DNA of 64,000 nucleotides, taken from the NCBI RefSeq assembly GCF_030463565.1, contig NC_134676.1, forward strand, positions 3,024,001 through 3,088,000, in the 5' to 3' direction. The notes beneath the pieces were generated by a model, which was not told the origin of the DNA, did no database searches, and saw nothing but the letters and a program-made list of their open reading frames with translations. A program made the translations under genes and the position numbers. Origin of the DNA: Pelecanus crispus. Lineage: Eukaryota; Chordata; Aves; Pelecaniformes; Pelecanidae. Shown piece after piece: positions 35,760-49,530 of the stretch. Each line of letters starts with the position of its first letter. Position 1 is the stretch's first letter.

Positions 35760-37379
35760 AGAGATGCACCGCGGCCGAGGGGCCAGCAGGCAATCCACTC
35801 CTGTGGGACTGACCGCCATCTCAGTTTGTCCTTCTTTATCCCTGCCTCCTCCAACCGAGCCAACAGCAAACCCAAAGCATCAGGCTGACCAGCCTTCCCT
35901 GAAAGGCCACAGGAGTTATTTTTCCAGCGCTCTCCATTATCCAAATCAGACATCACTTCTGGCCGGTTATTTCATTAGAAGCACTAAAGAAACGACGCAA
36001 AGCATGCACGCAGTCTGGGTGCTGCTCCTGAGTTATCTGAGCAGCTGGTGCCTGGAAACTGCAGCAGGGGAACAACCATTTAAATGTTTAAATGACTATT
36101 TAAATGTGCATTTCCAATGAAGGGCTGGATCCTGGGGCAGTACTGCAGCTAACTGAGGGGGAGTTTTGGGATCCAGCTTCATCAGCAGCAATGCCGGTTT
36201 TTCCTCTCTTCTTGGTTCTCCAAGTCTATTGTAATGAAAAAGGATTATTGCAGTGGCCTAATGAAAATAGCTGCTGAGAGCAACAGCGGTCATAAAACCA
36301 GCAGCGATGCTATCTGGCTGCAGATGACGGAAAACATGGTCTATTTTCATGAAACTACGAACCAGAGTCCCAGGGGTTTTTCAGCTGATGAGGCCAGGAG
36401 CTGCCACGCACTTGAAAAGCCAAATTCAATAGGAGCTTCGGGGCAAACTGCCGCAGAATACAGCCAACAAACAGGTCCTGAAGCGCAACAGAGGGTCAGG
36501 AACAGAGAGCAATAAAACTTGCCGTTACACCAAGACGATGTGCAGGGAGAATACATCTGACTTGTTTACACCGGTGGAGTCACCCCAATCTTTTGCTCAT
36601 GCAAAGCTCATGCAAAAAAAATCTCGATAGAGGTTTTTGCTGGGGTGCTGGAAGATGGTAAAACCCAAAGGGACAGGAGTTTTAAGGAATTTGAGTGCTA
36701 ACTTTATTCCCATCTGCTTTCCCACCTCCTATCTATCCTGGTTTTAAAGCTAGGAAAGCTTTGGGGTACTTTCAGAAAGCACATACCAAAAATTTTCTCT
36801 GTTGAACAATTCTCCTGCTCTGCAGACCATAAATCCTGTCGGTTTAATAAATAGGTGTGAGGTCAAAGTCATTGTTCAAACCTGCAGCTGGGCCAGAGGG
36901 AAGGGTCAGGAGCTCCCGCGATGCCCCACAGAGCCCACGCTCCCACCAGCCTGCCCTCCGGTCTCCTGGGCACGGAGAGGCGAGCGAGGAAGGGATGCAG
37001 TTGCTTATACAGAGAATTACACAATCAAATTCCCAAGAAACGTTGTGCATATAAGAATAATGCAGGAAATGTAGAGACATGTTCCCTCTTTATGAGCATT
37101 GAATGTATTTTGCAGTCTCAATTTCCCTCTCGCTCGCTTTTTCACTGAGGGTAGCGTATCTGTTTCAGTGTTTGCACAGCGGTATCACCCCTGAGATTTT
37201 ATAATCGGGACCCCTTGTGCCATACAATGCCAGGATGAGGGAATTAGGAAATTTTCTTTTATTCTTCCAGTCTTTCTCTCTCCCATACCACTGTGTGCAA
37301 GGAAAGTATTCGCCCTCATGTCGCTGCTGTGATTTGTGCTGACCTTTCTGTTCCCTTCACTCCTCCAAAGGTTCAGGGG

Positions 37380-37434
37380 GCTCCGGGTGCCCTCGCACGG
37401 GCTTGGGGGGGCTCCGGGTGCCCTCGCACGGGCT
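37380..37434. repeat. Short tandem duplication, period 31 bp
   Basis: GCTCCGGGTGCCCTCGCACG (plus GGCT) occurs twice without mismatch, at 37380 and 37411, separated by a G-rich spacer. Confidence 0.85.
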
Positions 37435-40400
37435 CTCTGCTGCCAGCTCCCAGCGCGCTCCCAGATTTCCCACCGCAAGACCTGACCGCAAGGTTGCGAT
37501 GAGCTTTTCCTTTTCACCAAATCCGCTCCAAGCGGCAGCGATCTCTCTAGCTGGATGAATTTATTAAGGCTCAAGTGTCTTAACAAGATGTCTGTTATTA
37601 ACAGAGCACCACAGGTGCTAATTAAAGGAGGATAACAGCATTCTCTCACTTGAACACCTTGTCAAGGGCTGGATCCTGCAAACCATTACATCTCAACAGC
37701 CTTTTTGACCGGGCCCAAGATTAAACACCGTGCTGCAAAGCCGGAGGGGTCTAGCAGGGGCTGCGTTCATCGTACGGGCTTAGCTTATTGATTCCTGTAT
37801 CGGGTAGATCTAGCAGCAGCATGACGAGATGCCTTTTTTCCATTCCCTCTCTTCGCTCCAGCATCCCTCCCCCCTTTCAGCAAAAGCCTTTCAAACGTCC
37901 TTTATCTCTGCCTCGCCGCTCCCCGCGCTGCAGCAGCAGCATCCCCGCCACACACGGTGGAGGCCATCTCCGACCCGGAGGAGCCAAGCAGCAGAGACCC
38001 CGCGGCGCAGGGTGCAGCGGACTGAGACCGGGGAGTTTGGTGCCCGCCGCTCCCGTGATGGACTTGCACGTCTCTAGGAAAGCTCTCCAAGCTTTAGTCA
38101 CAGTAACGGGGTTACTGAAGCGGAGGGAAATACGGGCAAGTCTCCTGGAGCTCTTAGCTCCCAGGCCAGCGACTGCTTCGAGGTTGAAACTTAATTAGTC
38201 CTTCCCAGCAATAAACACAGGCTCCCGGTGCTCCGTTCTGCAGGAACACCCCGCAGAGAGCCCCGGGGAGGGTCACTCTTCAGGGCTGAACGCAGGTAAA
38301 GGCAACGCTTCTGCTCTTGTCTTGGCAAACAGCCTCCTCCCTTCCCTCCTGCAGCTCAAGCTATAAACTACAGGATCCGGTTCCCTGCTTTGCAATCTCC
38401 TGCACCTCCCAGGAGTAGGAGGTTTCTAGCATAGAGTTGGGGGGGCCCCTTGCCCTGCCTGTCCCAAAACCCTTCACGTGCCCCGATGCCTACGGGCTGT
38501 GCTCTGCACCAGCCCCACACCAGGCACCCCGGGAGAAGCAAGCACATCAGGAGACCAGATCTGGCAGATGGGATCCCAGGGAAATGGGGGGCAAGAACCT
38601 ACCCCAACAAAACGGGTCTGATCTCAGAGGAACGAGCTGTTCCCCAAACCTCATGATGAACACGGCCGGCAACAGGAACAGCTCAGCCTTCGGAGGATGC
38701 TGAAGAACAAGCGACGCTCTCGTGCTGCATGTCCTCGGCTACCTTGGTGCAGGGGTCTCCACCAGAGACACCCCGCCCTGGTACCCCAGAAAGCATCACA
38801 AGCCTGCGCACAGACACTGGCAAGCACTTGGACCTGTCTAAAAGCAAGCTGCAAAGTCAGAGGACTGCTGTTGCGAGCTCCTCTGAGTGAAGCTCTTGCT
38901 AATATCACCGGCAGAATCCTCCCCCCCGGGGGAAAATCAGCCCCTCTTACGCCAGAGCTGCTTATAGCAAGGAGTCAGAGATTATAGAGTCAAATCTGGG
39001 TTTCTGAACATGGGTTTTATCCTCCCAGCTTCATTAGAGCTGTGGATGTGCAGCACATCAGGTACCCTCAGTGATCTGGAGTAACCTGTTTTTCATGAAG
39101 AGGTTTTTTTCTTTTTTTCCTTTGGGACCTGCCATGCCCTGACAACCCAGCTGTACCAAATAACAGCCACGCAACCTGCTCAGGAGTGGATCATATACCT
39201 ATTTCCCCCAAAATAGTATTTATCAGATGCCTTTAATACCAGGATCCAAACACAAACCCATTGAGGAGGAGAGGAGCGGAGCTGCCACAAGCAAAAGGCC
39301 AGAAGGCACCAAGCGGCGTTGCCCCAGAAGGAAGGTGAAATCTCCGTGAGCCTGTGGGAAAAGCTGGAAGGAGAAAGCAAAACCAAAGGGAAGCGGCATA
39401 AAAGTGACCCCAGAACCCTGGCTTGAACGGTACTCACACACGTACAATTTTCCCCATGCATACCACCGTACCGTAAGCAAGCAGAGCAGCATCACTCAGC
39501 GCTGCAAAGCCACCTCTGCTGCCCAAACCTCGTGCAGGAAAACAGGAATTTTTCCTCCTTAATGGCTAAGGGCACTTGCGGCCAGGCCAAATTACACTCA
39601 GGGGGAAAAAAAAAACAAAAAAAAGAGAAATCCGACAACGCTCATTAGTTCACGGAAAGAACAGAAAACAATGGAGAACTTGCTGACACTCGCAGAGATT
39701 TTAAGCAGTGCGGCAAAGCCACCCGGCTGCCCCCGGCCAGACAGCTGGTTTTGGTAAATCAGCCGTGGCCGATTTACCAAACCGGCCGAACGCAGGCGAG
39801 ACGTGGGGAAAGGTCTCGTTTCCCAGTGGGACCCAGCACGTGAAACCGCTCCGGGCTCGGCGGTCTGCAGCCAGACAGCGACCAGACAGTGCCTTGAACA
39901 AACACGGTTCCGGACATGCGCCCCGCAGCCAACGTGCCCTCTCCCACCAGCCTGAATACATTTGGCTGACACGGTATGAACCTGGAAAAGCCCAGCTCTG
40001 TCTCTATGGAGGCATCTGCCTGCGTCAAGCTGTCCGTGACAGACAGACAGACATCACAGGCGGTGTATTTTGCTGCACCTGTAGCTTCCATCCCGCTCCC
40101 TCTTCAGCCCTCGTCCTGCCGGCTGCGGTTTTCACGTCACACGGGCTTTTCGTGGCTGCCAACACGTTGATTTAAAACCAGCAGAATTATTTCCGTTACC
40201 TAAATAAAGCGATTCCTAGAACGGATGACTCAGAAGCCTCTCCCCTAGCCATAAATCAGAGCAGAAACACGATACCTCATCGGGGCAAATCACTTTGCCC
40301 TTTTGGTTTGGCACCTACAGTCTTTGCTTCTGAGAAAGATGAGAAGATCCGCTCCCTGCTGGCACTTCGTCGGAAAGCCGGGCCTTCGCTCCCCAGGACG

Positions 40401-40896
40401 CCGCGGGTCAGGACTTCGCCTGTGTTATCACTGGAGGGGCTTGACCAAGATAAGCAAAAGCAGGATGGTTATTTAAAAAAAAAAAAAAAAAGTTAAAGAA
40501 AAAAATACAGAAACGGCCCTAGCGTGGGGTTTTTTTTTGTTTTGTTTTGTTTTTTTACTGTGACGGAGGATGCACCAGGAATTTGCCCCAAAGGAGGTAT
40601 GTGCAACATGTGCCAGCAGGCAGAGAGATGGCAGAGCGGCTCCTTCGACTCGCCCCTGCCTTCCACGGGCCCCAAAAGGTTCCTCGGCGAGCAGAGAGCC
40701 CGACGTCCTCTCAAAACACCGCGCTGGGATCTCGCAAAAGTGCTTGCGCTCGCGTCTCTCGGAGCCGGGCTGTAACCTCCCTCTTAATCGCTCCGCTCAC
40801 TGACAAATCTCACCCAGTTTATTTTGGGGGTCGGGGCTGGACCGCTTGCAGATCTGCGTGCTCAGCGTGGGAAAGCAACGAAGACCGGCTTTAGGG

Positions 40897-40917
40897 AGGC
40901 GGGGGGGGGGGGGGGGA
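40897..40917. repeat. Poly-G tract
   Basis: An almost uninterrupted run of G with one early C. It is a likely site of length error in the assembly. Confidence 0.8.
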
Positions 40918-41164
40918 AGCAAACCAAACTGCATTTGTCTGCAGAAACCACTTTGCAAAAGATTTCCACCCCCACTCCTCCCACCGCAGTCCCGCAGCGA
41001 CGGCCCCACGCTGCTGCAGCCCCAACGCGCCCGCAGGAGATGCTGCCTCAGCGACTGAGAGGAAAGGCGGTAAAGCCACCGGCGCGGAGACTCGCCCGGT
41101 GCCCCCGCCAGAAATCAGCCCCCCGATGCCCCTCTCTGCTCCCAGACGGCACCACCGGCCGGCG

Positions 41165-41934
41165 CTACCTCTCTGGGTGACCTGTGCCAGTGCTTCACCA
41201 CCCTCATTGTAAAACATTTCTTCCTTATGTCCAGTCTAAGTCTCCCCTCTTTTAGTTTACAACCATCACGCCTTGTCCTGTCACTCCAGGCCCTGCTAAA
41301 AAGCCCGTCCCCATCTTTCTCCTGAGCCCCTGCCAGCACTGCCAGGCCGCAGTCAGGTCTCCCCGCAGCCTTCTCCTCTCCAGGCTGAGCACCCCCAGCT
41401 CTCCCAGCCTGGCCTCACAGCAGAGCTGCTCCAGCCCTCGCATCATTGCTGTGGCCTCCTCCGGCCCCGCTCCGACAGCTCCGTGCCCGTGCAGTGCTGA
41501 GGGCCCCCGAGCTGGGCGCAGGGCTGCAGGCGGGGTCTCAGCAGAGCGGAGCAGAGGGGCAGAACCCCCTCCCTCGCCCTGTGCCCACGCTGCTCTGGGG
41601 GCAGCCCAGGACACGGTTGGCCTTCTGGGCTGCCAGCGCACATTGCCCGCTCGTGTCCAGCTTTTCATCCCCCAGTGCCCCCAAGTCCTTCTCTGCTCTC
41701 AACCCCTTCACCCCCAGCCTGTACTGACACCGGGGCTGCCCCGTCCCAGGTGCAGGACCTTGCACTTGGCCTTGTTGAACCTCCTGAGGCTCACACAGGC
41801 CCACCTCTCCAGCTTGCCCAGGTCCCTTTGGATGACATCTTGTCCTTCTAGTGTATCAACCGCACCGCTCAGTTTGGTGTCATCTGCAAACTTGCTGAGG
41901 ATGCACTCAATCTTGCTATGTCATTGACGAAGAC
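41165..41934 (-). mobile_element. Older-type CR1, main segment, 3' end missing
   Basis: Minus-strand CR1 of a different subfamily from the composite ones (on the plus strand TTTACAACCATCACGCCTTG, then TCCAGGCCCTGCTAAAAAG). Coding remnants on the minus strand resemble CR1 ORF2 ([18 protein letters not shown]). Its own 3' UTR and tail are absent at 41165, which implies a later deletion because CR1 copies normally keep the 3' end. At the other side it is interrupted by the CR1 at 41935 and resumes at 42656. Confidence 0.88.
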
Positions 41935-42655
41935 ATAGAATCATAGAATCGTTTAGGTTGGACAAGACCTTTAAGATCATCCAGTCCAACCATTAGCCCA
42001 CACTACCAAGTCCACACTAAGCCAATCAAGGGTAGACTAGACCAAACCATGTCCCCAAGTGCCACCTCTGCCCGTTTTTTGAACACTTCCAGGGACGGGG
42101 ACTCCACCACCTCTCTGGGCAGCCTGTTCCAATGCTTGACCACCCTTTCCGTCAAGAAATTTTTCCTAATTTCCAACCTATACCTCCCCTGGCGCAGCTT
42201 GAGGCCATTTCCTCTCATCCTATCGCTTGTTCCTTGGGAGCAGAGCCCGACCCCCCCCTCCCTGCCCCCTCCTGCCAGGAGCTGCAGAGCGATGAGGTCT
42301 CCCCTCAGCCTCCTCTTCTCCAGGCTGAACACCCCCAGCTCCCTCAGCCGCTCCCCACCAGCCCTGTGCTCCAGACCCTGCCCCAGCTCCGCTGCCCTTC
42401 TCTGAACACGCTCCAGCACCCCAATGTCCTTCTTGTACCGAGGGGCCCAAAACTGGACACAGCATTCCAGGTGCGGCCTCCCCAGCGCCGAGTACAGGGG
42501 CACGATCCCTGCCCTGCTCCTGCTGGCCACACTATTCCTGACACGAGCCAGGATGCTGTTGGCCACCTTGGCCACCTGGGCACACTGCTGGCTCATGTTC
42601 AGCCGCTGGCGACCAACACCCCCAGGTCCTTTTCCGCCAGGCAGCTTTCCAGCCA
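41935..42655 (-). mobile_element. Younger CR1 nested in the older CR1
   Basis: Starts at its 3' tail (ATAGAATCATAGAATCG on plus) with the ordinary 3' UTR type and extends to an ORF2 segment around the conserved GGCTGGAAAGCTGCCTGG. The minus-strand frame is open over about 200 codons ([20 protein letters not shown], then [20 protein letters not shown]), matching the element at 395-1440. It is flanked on both sides by parts of the older CR1 that are contiguous in the family consensus. Confidence 0.9.
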
Positions 42656-42700
42656 CATTGAACAGCACTGGTCCCAGTACGGACCCCTACACAGCACAGG
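42656..42700 (-). mobile_element. Older CR1, continuation beyond the nested insertion
   Basis: TTGAACAGCACTGGTCCCAG on the plus strand follows directly, in the CR1 consensus, on the GTCATTGACGAAGAC that ends the segment at 41934. The match is lost near 42700. Confidence 0.75.
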
Positions 42701-45700
42701 CCGCTCAAACCTCAAGGAGAACTAATCATACATCCAGGAGACTGTCCAGACATGGTATTTCACCATAAGCTCTGTGATATTCGGCCGCTGTTGAAGAGTC
42801 AGCCCTTGATCCAAGTGTACGGGGCTTTAGGCAGCAATGTCTCCTGGAAGGTGTTCCTCTTCACGGGCAGGCTTGAGCTGCGTTTCAAGCCCAAACTGCT
42901 TCACCGTTCCTACAGACACCAGCCCTCGCTCACGGTCAGGTTTCCGTGGTGCGCACCCCTGCCCCGCGTTATCTCCCAACACAATTGAAAGGGCGGCCCC
43001 CCCAGCCTGCCCCACGCGTCCAGCCCGCCTGCCCCCAGACGTCCCATCTGCCTGGGGAGCAAGGCAGGTCCTTCCCAACGACGGGGACTCGGCATCCCAA
43101 ACTTCAGCCCTCTCCTTTGGCCTGACTCCCGAAAGAGCAGGGCGACGAGGTCCCACGCCTGCAAAGAGGTGCTGGAGACCGGGAATCCCGCGCCAACAAC
43201 TTCATGCAGCAAAGCTTCCCCTCTTCTGCTCTGGGAAAAAGGTCTCTGCTGTTTTAATGCCTCCCAGTCTCATGATTTTGGGAGGCCGTGGCGCGTAGTC
43301 ATGGGATGCCAGCAGCAAGCAAAGCTGAAAGGCAGTGGAAGAAACGTGCCAGCATCGTCAAAAAATAACGCGGGAGATTTTCTAGAGATTTAAACCAAAA
43401 GTGTTGTTAAGCCCTGGTCCTAAAACAGCCCGAGCAAAACCAAACCACCCTCCCAGTCACTTTTAGCCATCCAGATAATAGATGGGGAATAAAAGGCTTT
43501 GCTGGACCACTGCTAAAGCTTGCTCGCAGTATAATCACCTACTAATATAATGAGATTACGTGGATTAGCTCTATTTTAAGGGAATGTCAATGAACTGGAC
43601 AGCCTTTCTAGGCAGGTTTTTAGTGCTGCACAGAATAATACCGGAAAGACATCAAACCAGGCAGCTATTTTTAGAAAGCATTCCTCTAAATAACCTAGGT
43701 GGAGAGAGATCGCAAGGCAACAGAGGTGTGTTCAATGGAGGCGGCAGCTGAACGAATGAACATTGCAGAGAAAAACAGATTCATCCCTGGTTTCTCTTGG
43801 CTGACTTGCACAAGAAATTAATTCAGCCGGACCTGAGCTTGCATTCCTCCAACACCGCGTTGCGAAACGGACTGAGGGGACGAGCAACGCAGGACGCATT
43901 CTGCTAAGAGGGAAAAACGCGAGGCCAGGATGAACACACCGGGGTTTGTGCCTGGTGCCCTCAGGGCACCTGCACTCCCCCATCCTGCAGCCCTACGGAG
44001 GTGACGATCCCCAAGTCCTCTCCCCGGCTGCAGACAGGGCACATGCCTGGGAAGGAGTCCCCCAAATGAGCCTGAAATTAAGACTTCATCATCATCACCA
44101 CGGCATCCTTCACCGTGTGGGATGCGGCAGAGTGCGGGGGTAGCAGCAGGCGTTTGCCCAGCACTCAGAAGGACGGGTCTGTTTTACAGCCATTACATTC
44201 TCGCTCAGAAAACCCAGCGCTCACGTACTCGCTCTCATTTTCTCCTAACTATCCTCAGGATTTAAGAGGAACCCTCAGAGAACTCATTTTTTTCATTGCT
44301 TTTTGGCCCTGGAGCTTACTCCTGCAAAACACCCAGCAACTTCAAAATAAGCTGGACACTGCACTGTCCAAAGTCCTTTACTCTTCTTTTCCACAATGGA
44401 TCCAAGCCGGAGCCTTGGGGACTGAAGCCCGGACATTTTGCTCCCCGTGCTCTATACGGCCGCATCTCTGCGCCTTCTCTCTCATTGTGACTCAGCCAGG
44501 GCTCGTGAATAAAACCCAATTAGGGATTAAGCATCAGAGCAACACAGGAAAAGAATGGTCCCTACCCCAGGCAGCTCACAGCCTGGGCTCTTTAGCTCCC
44601 ACCCCGGTGAAGCGACAAAAATAACCCATTAAAAAGGCACTTTAATTGCCTTGCCAGTGGTTTGCACAAACTCCAGCTAATGCTTGAGGTTAAAAATGAA
44701 TTAAGCCTTAAATAGCAAATTCTCTTCCATTCCTCCCGCTTTTACCCTTAAATTTTAATGGGGTCACGGTGAGGGGAGGAACAAACGCAGCCAGTCCTCC
44801 AGCGTTCATACCTGGCTCCTCCGCGACAAGGACCAGGCTCAGTTCTGCTGGGTTTGCTCCACCACGGGCTCCCGTTGTGGGCACCCAGTCTGGTTTGGGA
44901 CACACCAGCCTAGATGCAATTAAGACAGTTACGAAGGTGATATTCTTCATGCCAGAAGGAGTCTTAACCAGGATGAGAAAATTGAGAGGGTGCAACCATG
45001 CACCATCGTCCTCCAGCGCCCTGGGAAGATCTGCTCTGCCCCACGTGGGGCTCGTGCTTCTCAGACATGGCCCAGCACTTTGTGTCCAAGGTGACCGCTA
45101 CTCAGGAGGAGAAACGTTCCACCATCGCGCTTTTGTTGGAAAAAAAGGACGGTGAACATAGGTAGCAAAGCCCAAACAGCACATCACAGGAGCACAAGCG
45201 GAGCGTTGCCTGCCCGCTGCCTGGCTACCGCTGCCTGCTACATGAAGATCGTCTGAACTGGGCACGATCCTGCTCCCCACCAAGACCAGGGTGCCCAAAA
45301 GGGAGGAGGGAGTGAGACAGCAGCTCCACAGCAAAACTGGGAGGCTGCTGAAGGTTTGGGCTGGTTTGCTCTGGTTTCAAATCTGACGCTTTAAGTGTAG
45401 GGCTAGAGCATCAGCCTGCCCTATGCTTCGTTGAGAGCCACGCAATTAAGGTCCTCTGCACCAGCTTGGGCTCCAGACCACCAGTGCCCAGCATTTAGCC
45501 AAATACTGCTCCAAAACATCCCTTCTGCTCTGCACAGGGCCGTGAAAGAGTGATCAGGATGGAGCAATTTCACAGCCTGAATCCATTTCTTCACTTTTGG
45601 CTCCAGTGGGTGGTCAGATACCCATTCCGCAAAAGGAATCATGCCAAGAAAACCTGGCTGAGTGGTTTGGCATGCAAGACTCAAGTCTCAAAGATTTACT

Positions 45701-47944
45701 TTTCTTTCCTTTCAATATCTATTGCTCAAAAACCGCTCATGTTTGTAAAGCATTTTGCAGATCTTACTTTGCTGGGATAAAGGAAAGCTGACAAACATAT
45801 TACGGCAATAAAGATGATTTTTTCTGTCTGAGTAGTAGCAGGCACATGAGATTTATTCAGATAAAAAGAGGCCAGCGTAGGAGATGAGCTTGTATTTCAG
45901 GTTGTAAACCTAAATCATGGGGAGATTTGGAAACTCCATGGGGAATGGGCATCCCGCATCCCCACCGGCGATGCCCTGCGTTAAAAGCAGCATCCCCACA
46001 TTCTTCCCAGGGTCCGCAGGACTGCCTGCCCTCCTCAGTCTCACGGCACTGGTAAAATGAAATGGGTGAGATGAGCAAAAGTACTAACCCACGCTTCTCC
46101 GTAGGGAAAAAGGAGTTTTCCAAACTTTGCCATCCCGGTTTTTCCCTAGCTGTTCAGCTACTGCATTAATCTTTCGACCGCTCCTGGGATCTACAGAAAC
46201 ACAACATTTTCACGTACTGAAAAAGACGTTGCAAGTATTATAGTCGGAATTTCCTTCAAACTTCTTCCCTTTTTCCAAAACGCACGCTGCCTATTTTGCT
46301 GCATTTGAAGAGCAGACAGCAATCAGCTTTCCAGCTCAGAGATTTTTTTTTTTTCCCAATCCCTCGACCCATCTTTCTAACAGACAAGATCGTGGCATTT
46401 CTAATGACTTAAGGAGACAAAGACTGTAAAAGCCTTCCCCGAACGCAGAATTGCCTCCGCGCTCTCCAAACACCCAAGCTAATGATGGCCCTCAAGTGCT
46501 GCGGTCACTCCTTTCTACCAGCCCGATTAGCGCTGCTAACAATCTCGCTTGCGTCTCCTCCACCCTCACCCAGTTCAGCAAAGCGCTCTCCGCAGCCTTT
46601 ATGACACTTTCTTAATCAGTTGGTATTCACCAGAAATCTGGGGTCGCTCGTGTTGAGCTGCTCCGCCCGCTCACCTGCCTTCACCTGCGGGGACGCAGCG
46701 ATGCAATCGCTAACCCCGGGGCAAAAAAACCCAGCGCCGAAGAGGCACGCAGGTGGCACGGACGTCTGTCGTGCTCGAAATCAAGCAGGTATTTTTGGGA
46801 GCGGGTGCGGCCGCCTGGAAAAAATTCTGATATCTCAGAATTTTTTGCTTTTAAAAAAAAAAAAAAATAAGCAGAATGAGCCCCCATCTAAGAACAAGAG
46901 CAGACAGGATTCAGGTGAAGCTGGAATGTGAGGCAAGTTGAAAAGTCACTAACATCAACCATGGCTGTAGCTTGGCAAACATAAAGCCCATCAAGATGCC
47001 AGCTGAGATTTCCCTGCCCCTTACTCAAGCGAGAGCGGAGACGACACCACGCGCATCGGGATCCCTTCGCAGCCACCCGTTACGACTCGAGCTTTATTTT
47101 TCTAAAAGCATCTTGCCAAATATCCTTGTTCGCCTCTGTTAAAAACGGACCTCGGGTGTAAAGCAAACACAGGAGGGGACCCCCCCCCCCAAAAATACCC
47201 CAAAACACCAAACGAGAGCTGCCCCTTTCCACCCTGCAAGCATTTTTTTCCGCTTCACGAGGCTTCCCTTTTTGCCTCTCCCATAAACCCGCATCCCCAC
47301 CAGCTCCATGGCCACCCGTTTCCGTCTCCCAGCTTTCCTTAGCCAGACGACAAGCCTTGCCTACCTTCGCAGAAACAGCAGCAGCCTGCTCCGTGCTTAC
47401 TGCCTTACTAAAAGCACCTAATTATTTCTAATTTATGGCATTTCTGACCATGCTCGGCCTGGGAGAAACATGGAAGGAAACTAAGGCTGGCCTGCTCATT
47501 TCAGGCTCCGAGCAAAGGTTTTCTTAAGTTGATACAACCTCGGATGGGGAAAAAAGAAAAAAAAAAACCCAAACCAGGGAGAAAGCAGAATTCCCAGAGC
47601 GCAAAAGAACTGTAACTCTTAAAAGAAATTATCTGAAATACTCTTCAGGTCAGATTCATTGCTTGTAGAAAAGATGCGAACCAGTCCCAACATTTCAAGC
47701 TGTAATACTGACAAAAATGCAAAGACACAACTTTTTTTTTTTTCCCCCCCATTCTCCTTGATCTCATTTTAATTGGAGCTGGTCCCAGGTGAATCAGATC
47801 CCGAGAAGCCCAGCATCTACCCTCTGTCCTTGAAGTCATTTTAAGCCAGGACCTATTTCCACATTCGCATTTCCAGCCCTGCCTCCTCCCAGCAGGCCAG
47901 GGTTTAATTTACCTTTCCCCAAAGGCACTTTCTAATAGTTCAAA

Positions 47945-49530
47945 ACTTTCCGTATTTCACGGGACGGGGCAGGGGGAGTTAATGGAGCACGCAGCCCCGG
48001 CGAGGGGCCGGGTACAACCGGTGCTGCGACGGCAGCCGTGGCGCTGCCAGCCCGGTTCGCCGGCGTGCCGAGGACAGGGCATCCCCCCAGCTCCTTCGGG
48101 AAGAGCCCAGGAGGATTTAACGCCGGGTCCGTGGGATGCAGGCACCGAGCAGCGGCGTTCCCGGCGTGCGGAGCAGGCTGCGGGACAGCAGCACCTTTGG
48201 GTCCCCCGGGAATAAAAAAGGAACGAGCCGCCTCTACGCCCCGCAGTCGACCACCATGCAGCCTGCGCCCCGGCTTGTGTTTTGCATCAGGCACGCTGGA
48301 AAACCTCCCGAAGCGGAGATTAATCGCGGCGAGCGACGGCTGGGACCTGCTGGGAGGCACGCACGGCCGCTGGTTCTTTGCCTCCAGCCAGACCTGCCTG
48401 GCCGCTCCTCCGTCTGCTCATCCCGGAGCAGCACCGAGCAGGTCAAACCGGGCGATTCCTCCTCGCATCAGTGGGATGATATCCCACCTTGCTCGCAAAT
48501 GTGATCCAGCCTGTGTTTTCTTCCGCCTCCTCTCTTCCTTAAACCCCCAGAGCAGGAGCGTGCACTTGGGGATAACCCCCAGCTCCTTCCAGAGGCACCG
48601 GCAGCGTCGCAGCCACAAAAGCGAGAGATGGGAAAGGCGGAACAGCTCCTTCCAGAAAGGCTCATGCCTCCGTAGCGGATACCCTGCATCCCCCCTGCCC
48701 CGCTTCACTGACACGTAGGAACAAGCCTCTCCCAGGGTCCGGAGACGATCTGCAGAGTTTCCTTTAGGAAGGGATTTTGGGAGGAGGAAGCCTCCAGAGG
48801 GAAGCAGCCCATACCCTGAAACATGACATTCGATTAGGCTTTTTATCTTAGTTTACACAGCTAATTGCTGCAGGTGTATCAGTTACCACGTAATTATTAG
48901 TGTTGAGAAATCAGGCGTAGCCAAGAACTGACTCCTGCAAACAATCCCAGCAGCTGGACAGATGGACACCGACGGGTGTCGGCCCAGGGGTGTGTTTGCT
49001 CTTCTCTGAATCCAGACGGATCCTAACATGAAGCTGAGACACAGCCGAGCCGCTTCCCTGGGAAATCGTACGGACTCGGAAAGTCTCCCATCGCTCAGCC
49101 CGGGAGTAAGACACGAGCTCGGGCAGCGGAGGGCAGGTCACAGCCGGTGAGGAAAGCGCTAAGGGTGCAAGAGCAGACGCAAAGCGAAGGGCGCGAGAGC
49201 AGGATGCAGGTTTCCCACCCACACGTGGCAGATCCACAGCGGATGGCAGGACGGGACCGCTCAGTGGAGCGGCTGCGCAGCCCCAACGCCGCACACGAGC
49301 GTCCCTGCCAGCGAGCCGACGGACGCGCGCGTACCCGGGCACCGCTTCTCACGCCACCGGGGACGCTCCCACCAGCGCTCCGCAAAGCTTTTCCCCTTGA
49401 GTTCCCCTGCTCCTTCCCTTCCTCCTCCCAGGAACGCCCTGAGGATAAGCACGCTAAGAGCCATGTAGCACTGGGCTGCTGCAGCGGCGTGGGCTGGCCG
49501 GCTTCCTACGGAGATGACTGTTGGGTATAA
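47945..49530. other. CpG-rich block(s) inside the putative first intron
   Basis: Two GC- and CpG-dense stretches (about 47.95-48.7 and 49.1-49.5 kb), separated by AT-richer sequence. Open frames on both strands here are of low complexity and match no known family. It could be an alternative promoter or merely GC-rich intron. No splice donor or core-promoter motif could be tied to it. Confidence 0.35.

Noticed and set aside
48038..48718. 226-codon plus-strand frame in a CpG-rich block
   Set aside because: Both strands are open, composition is low-complexity and no domain is recognisable.
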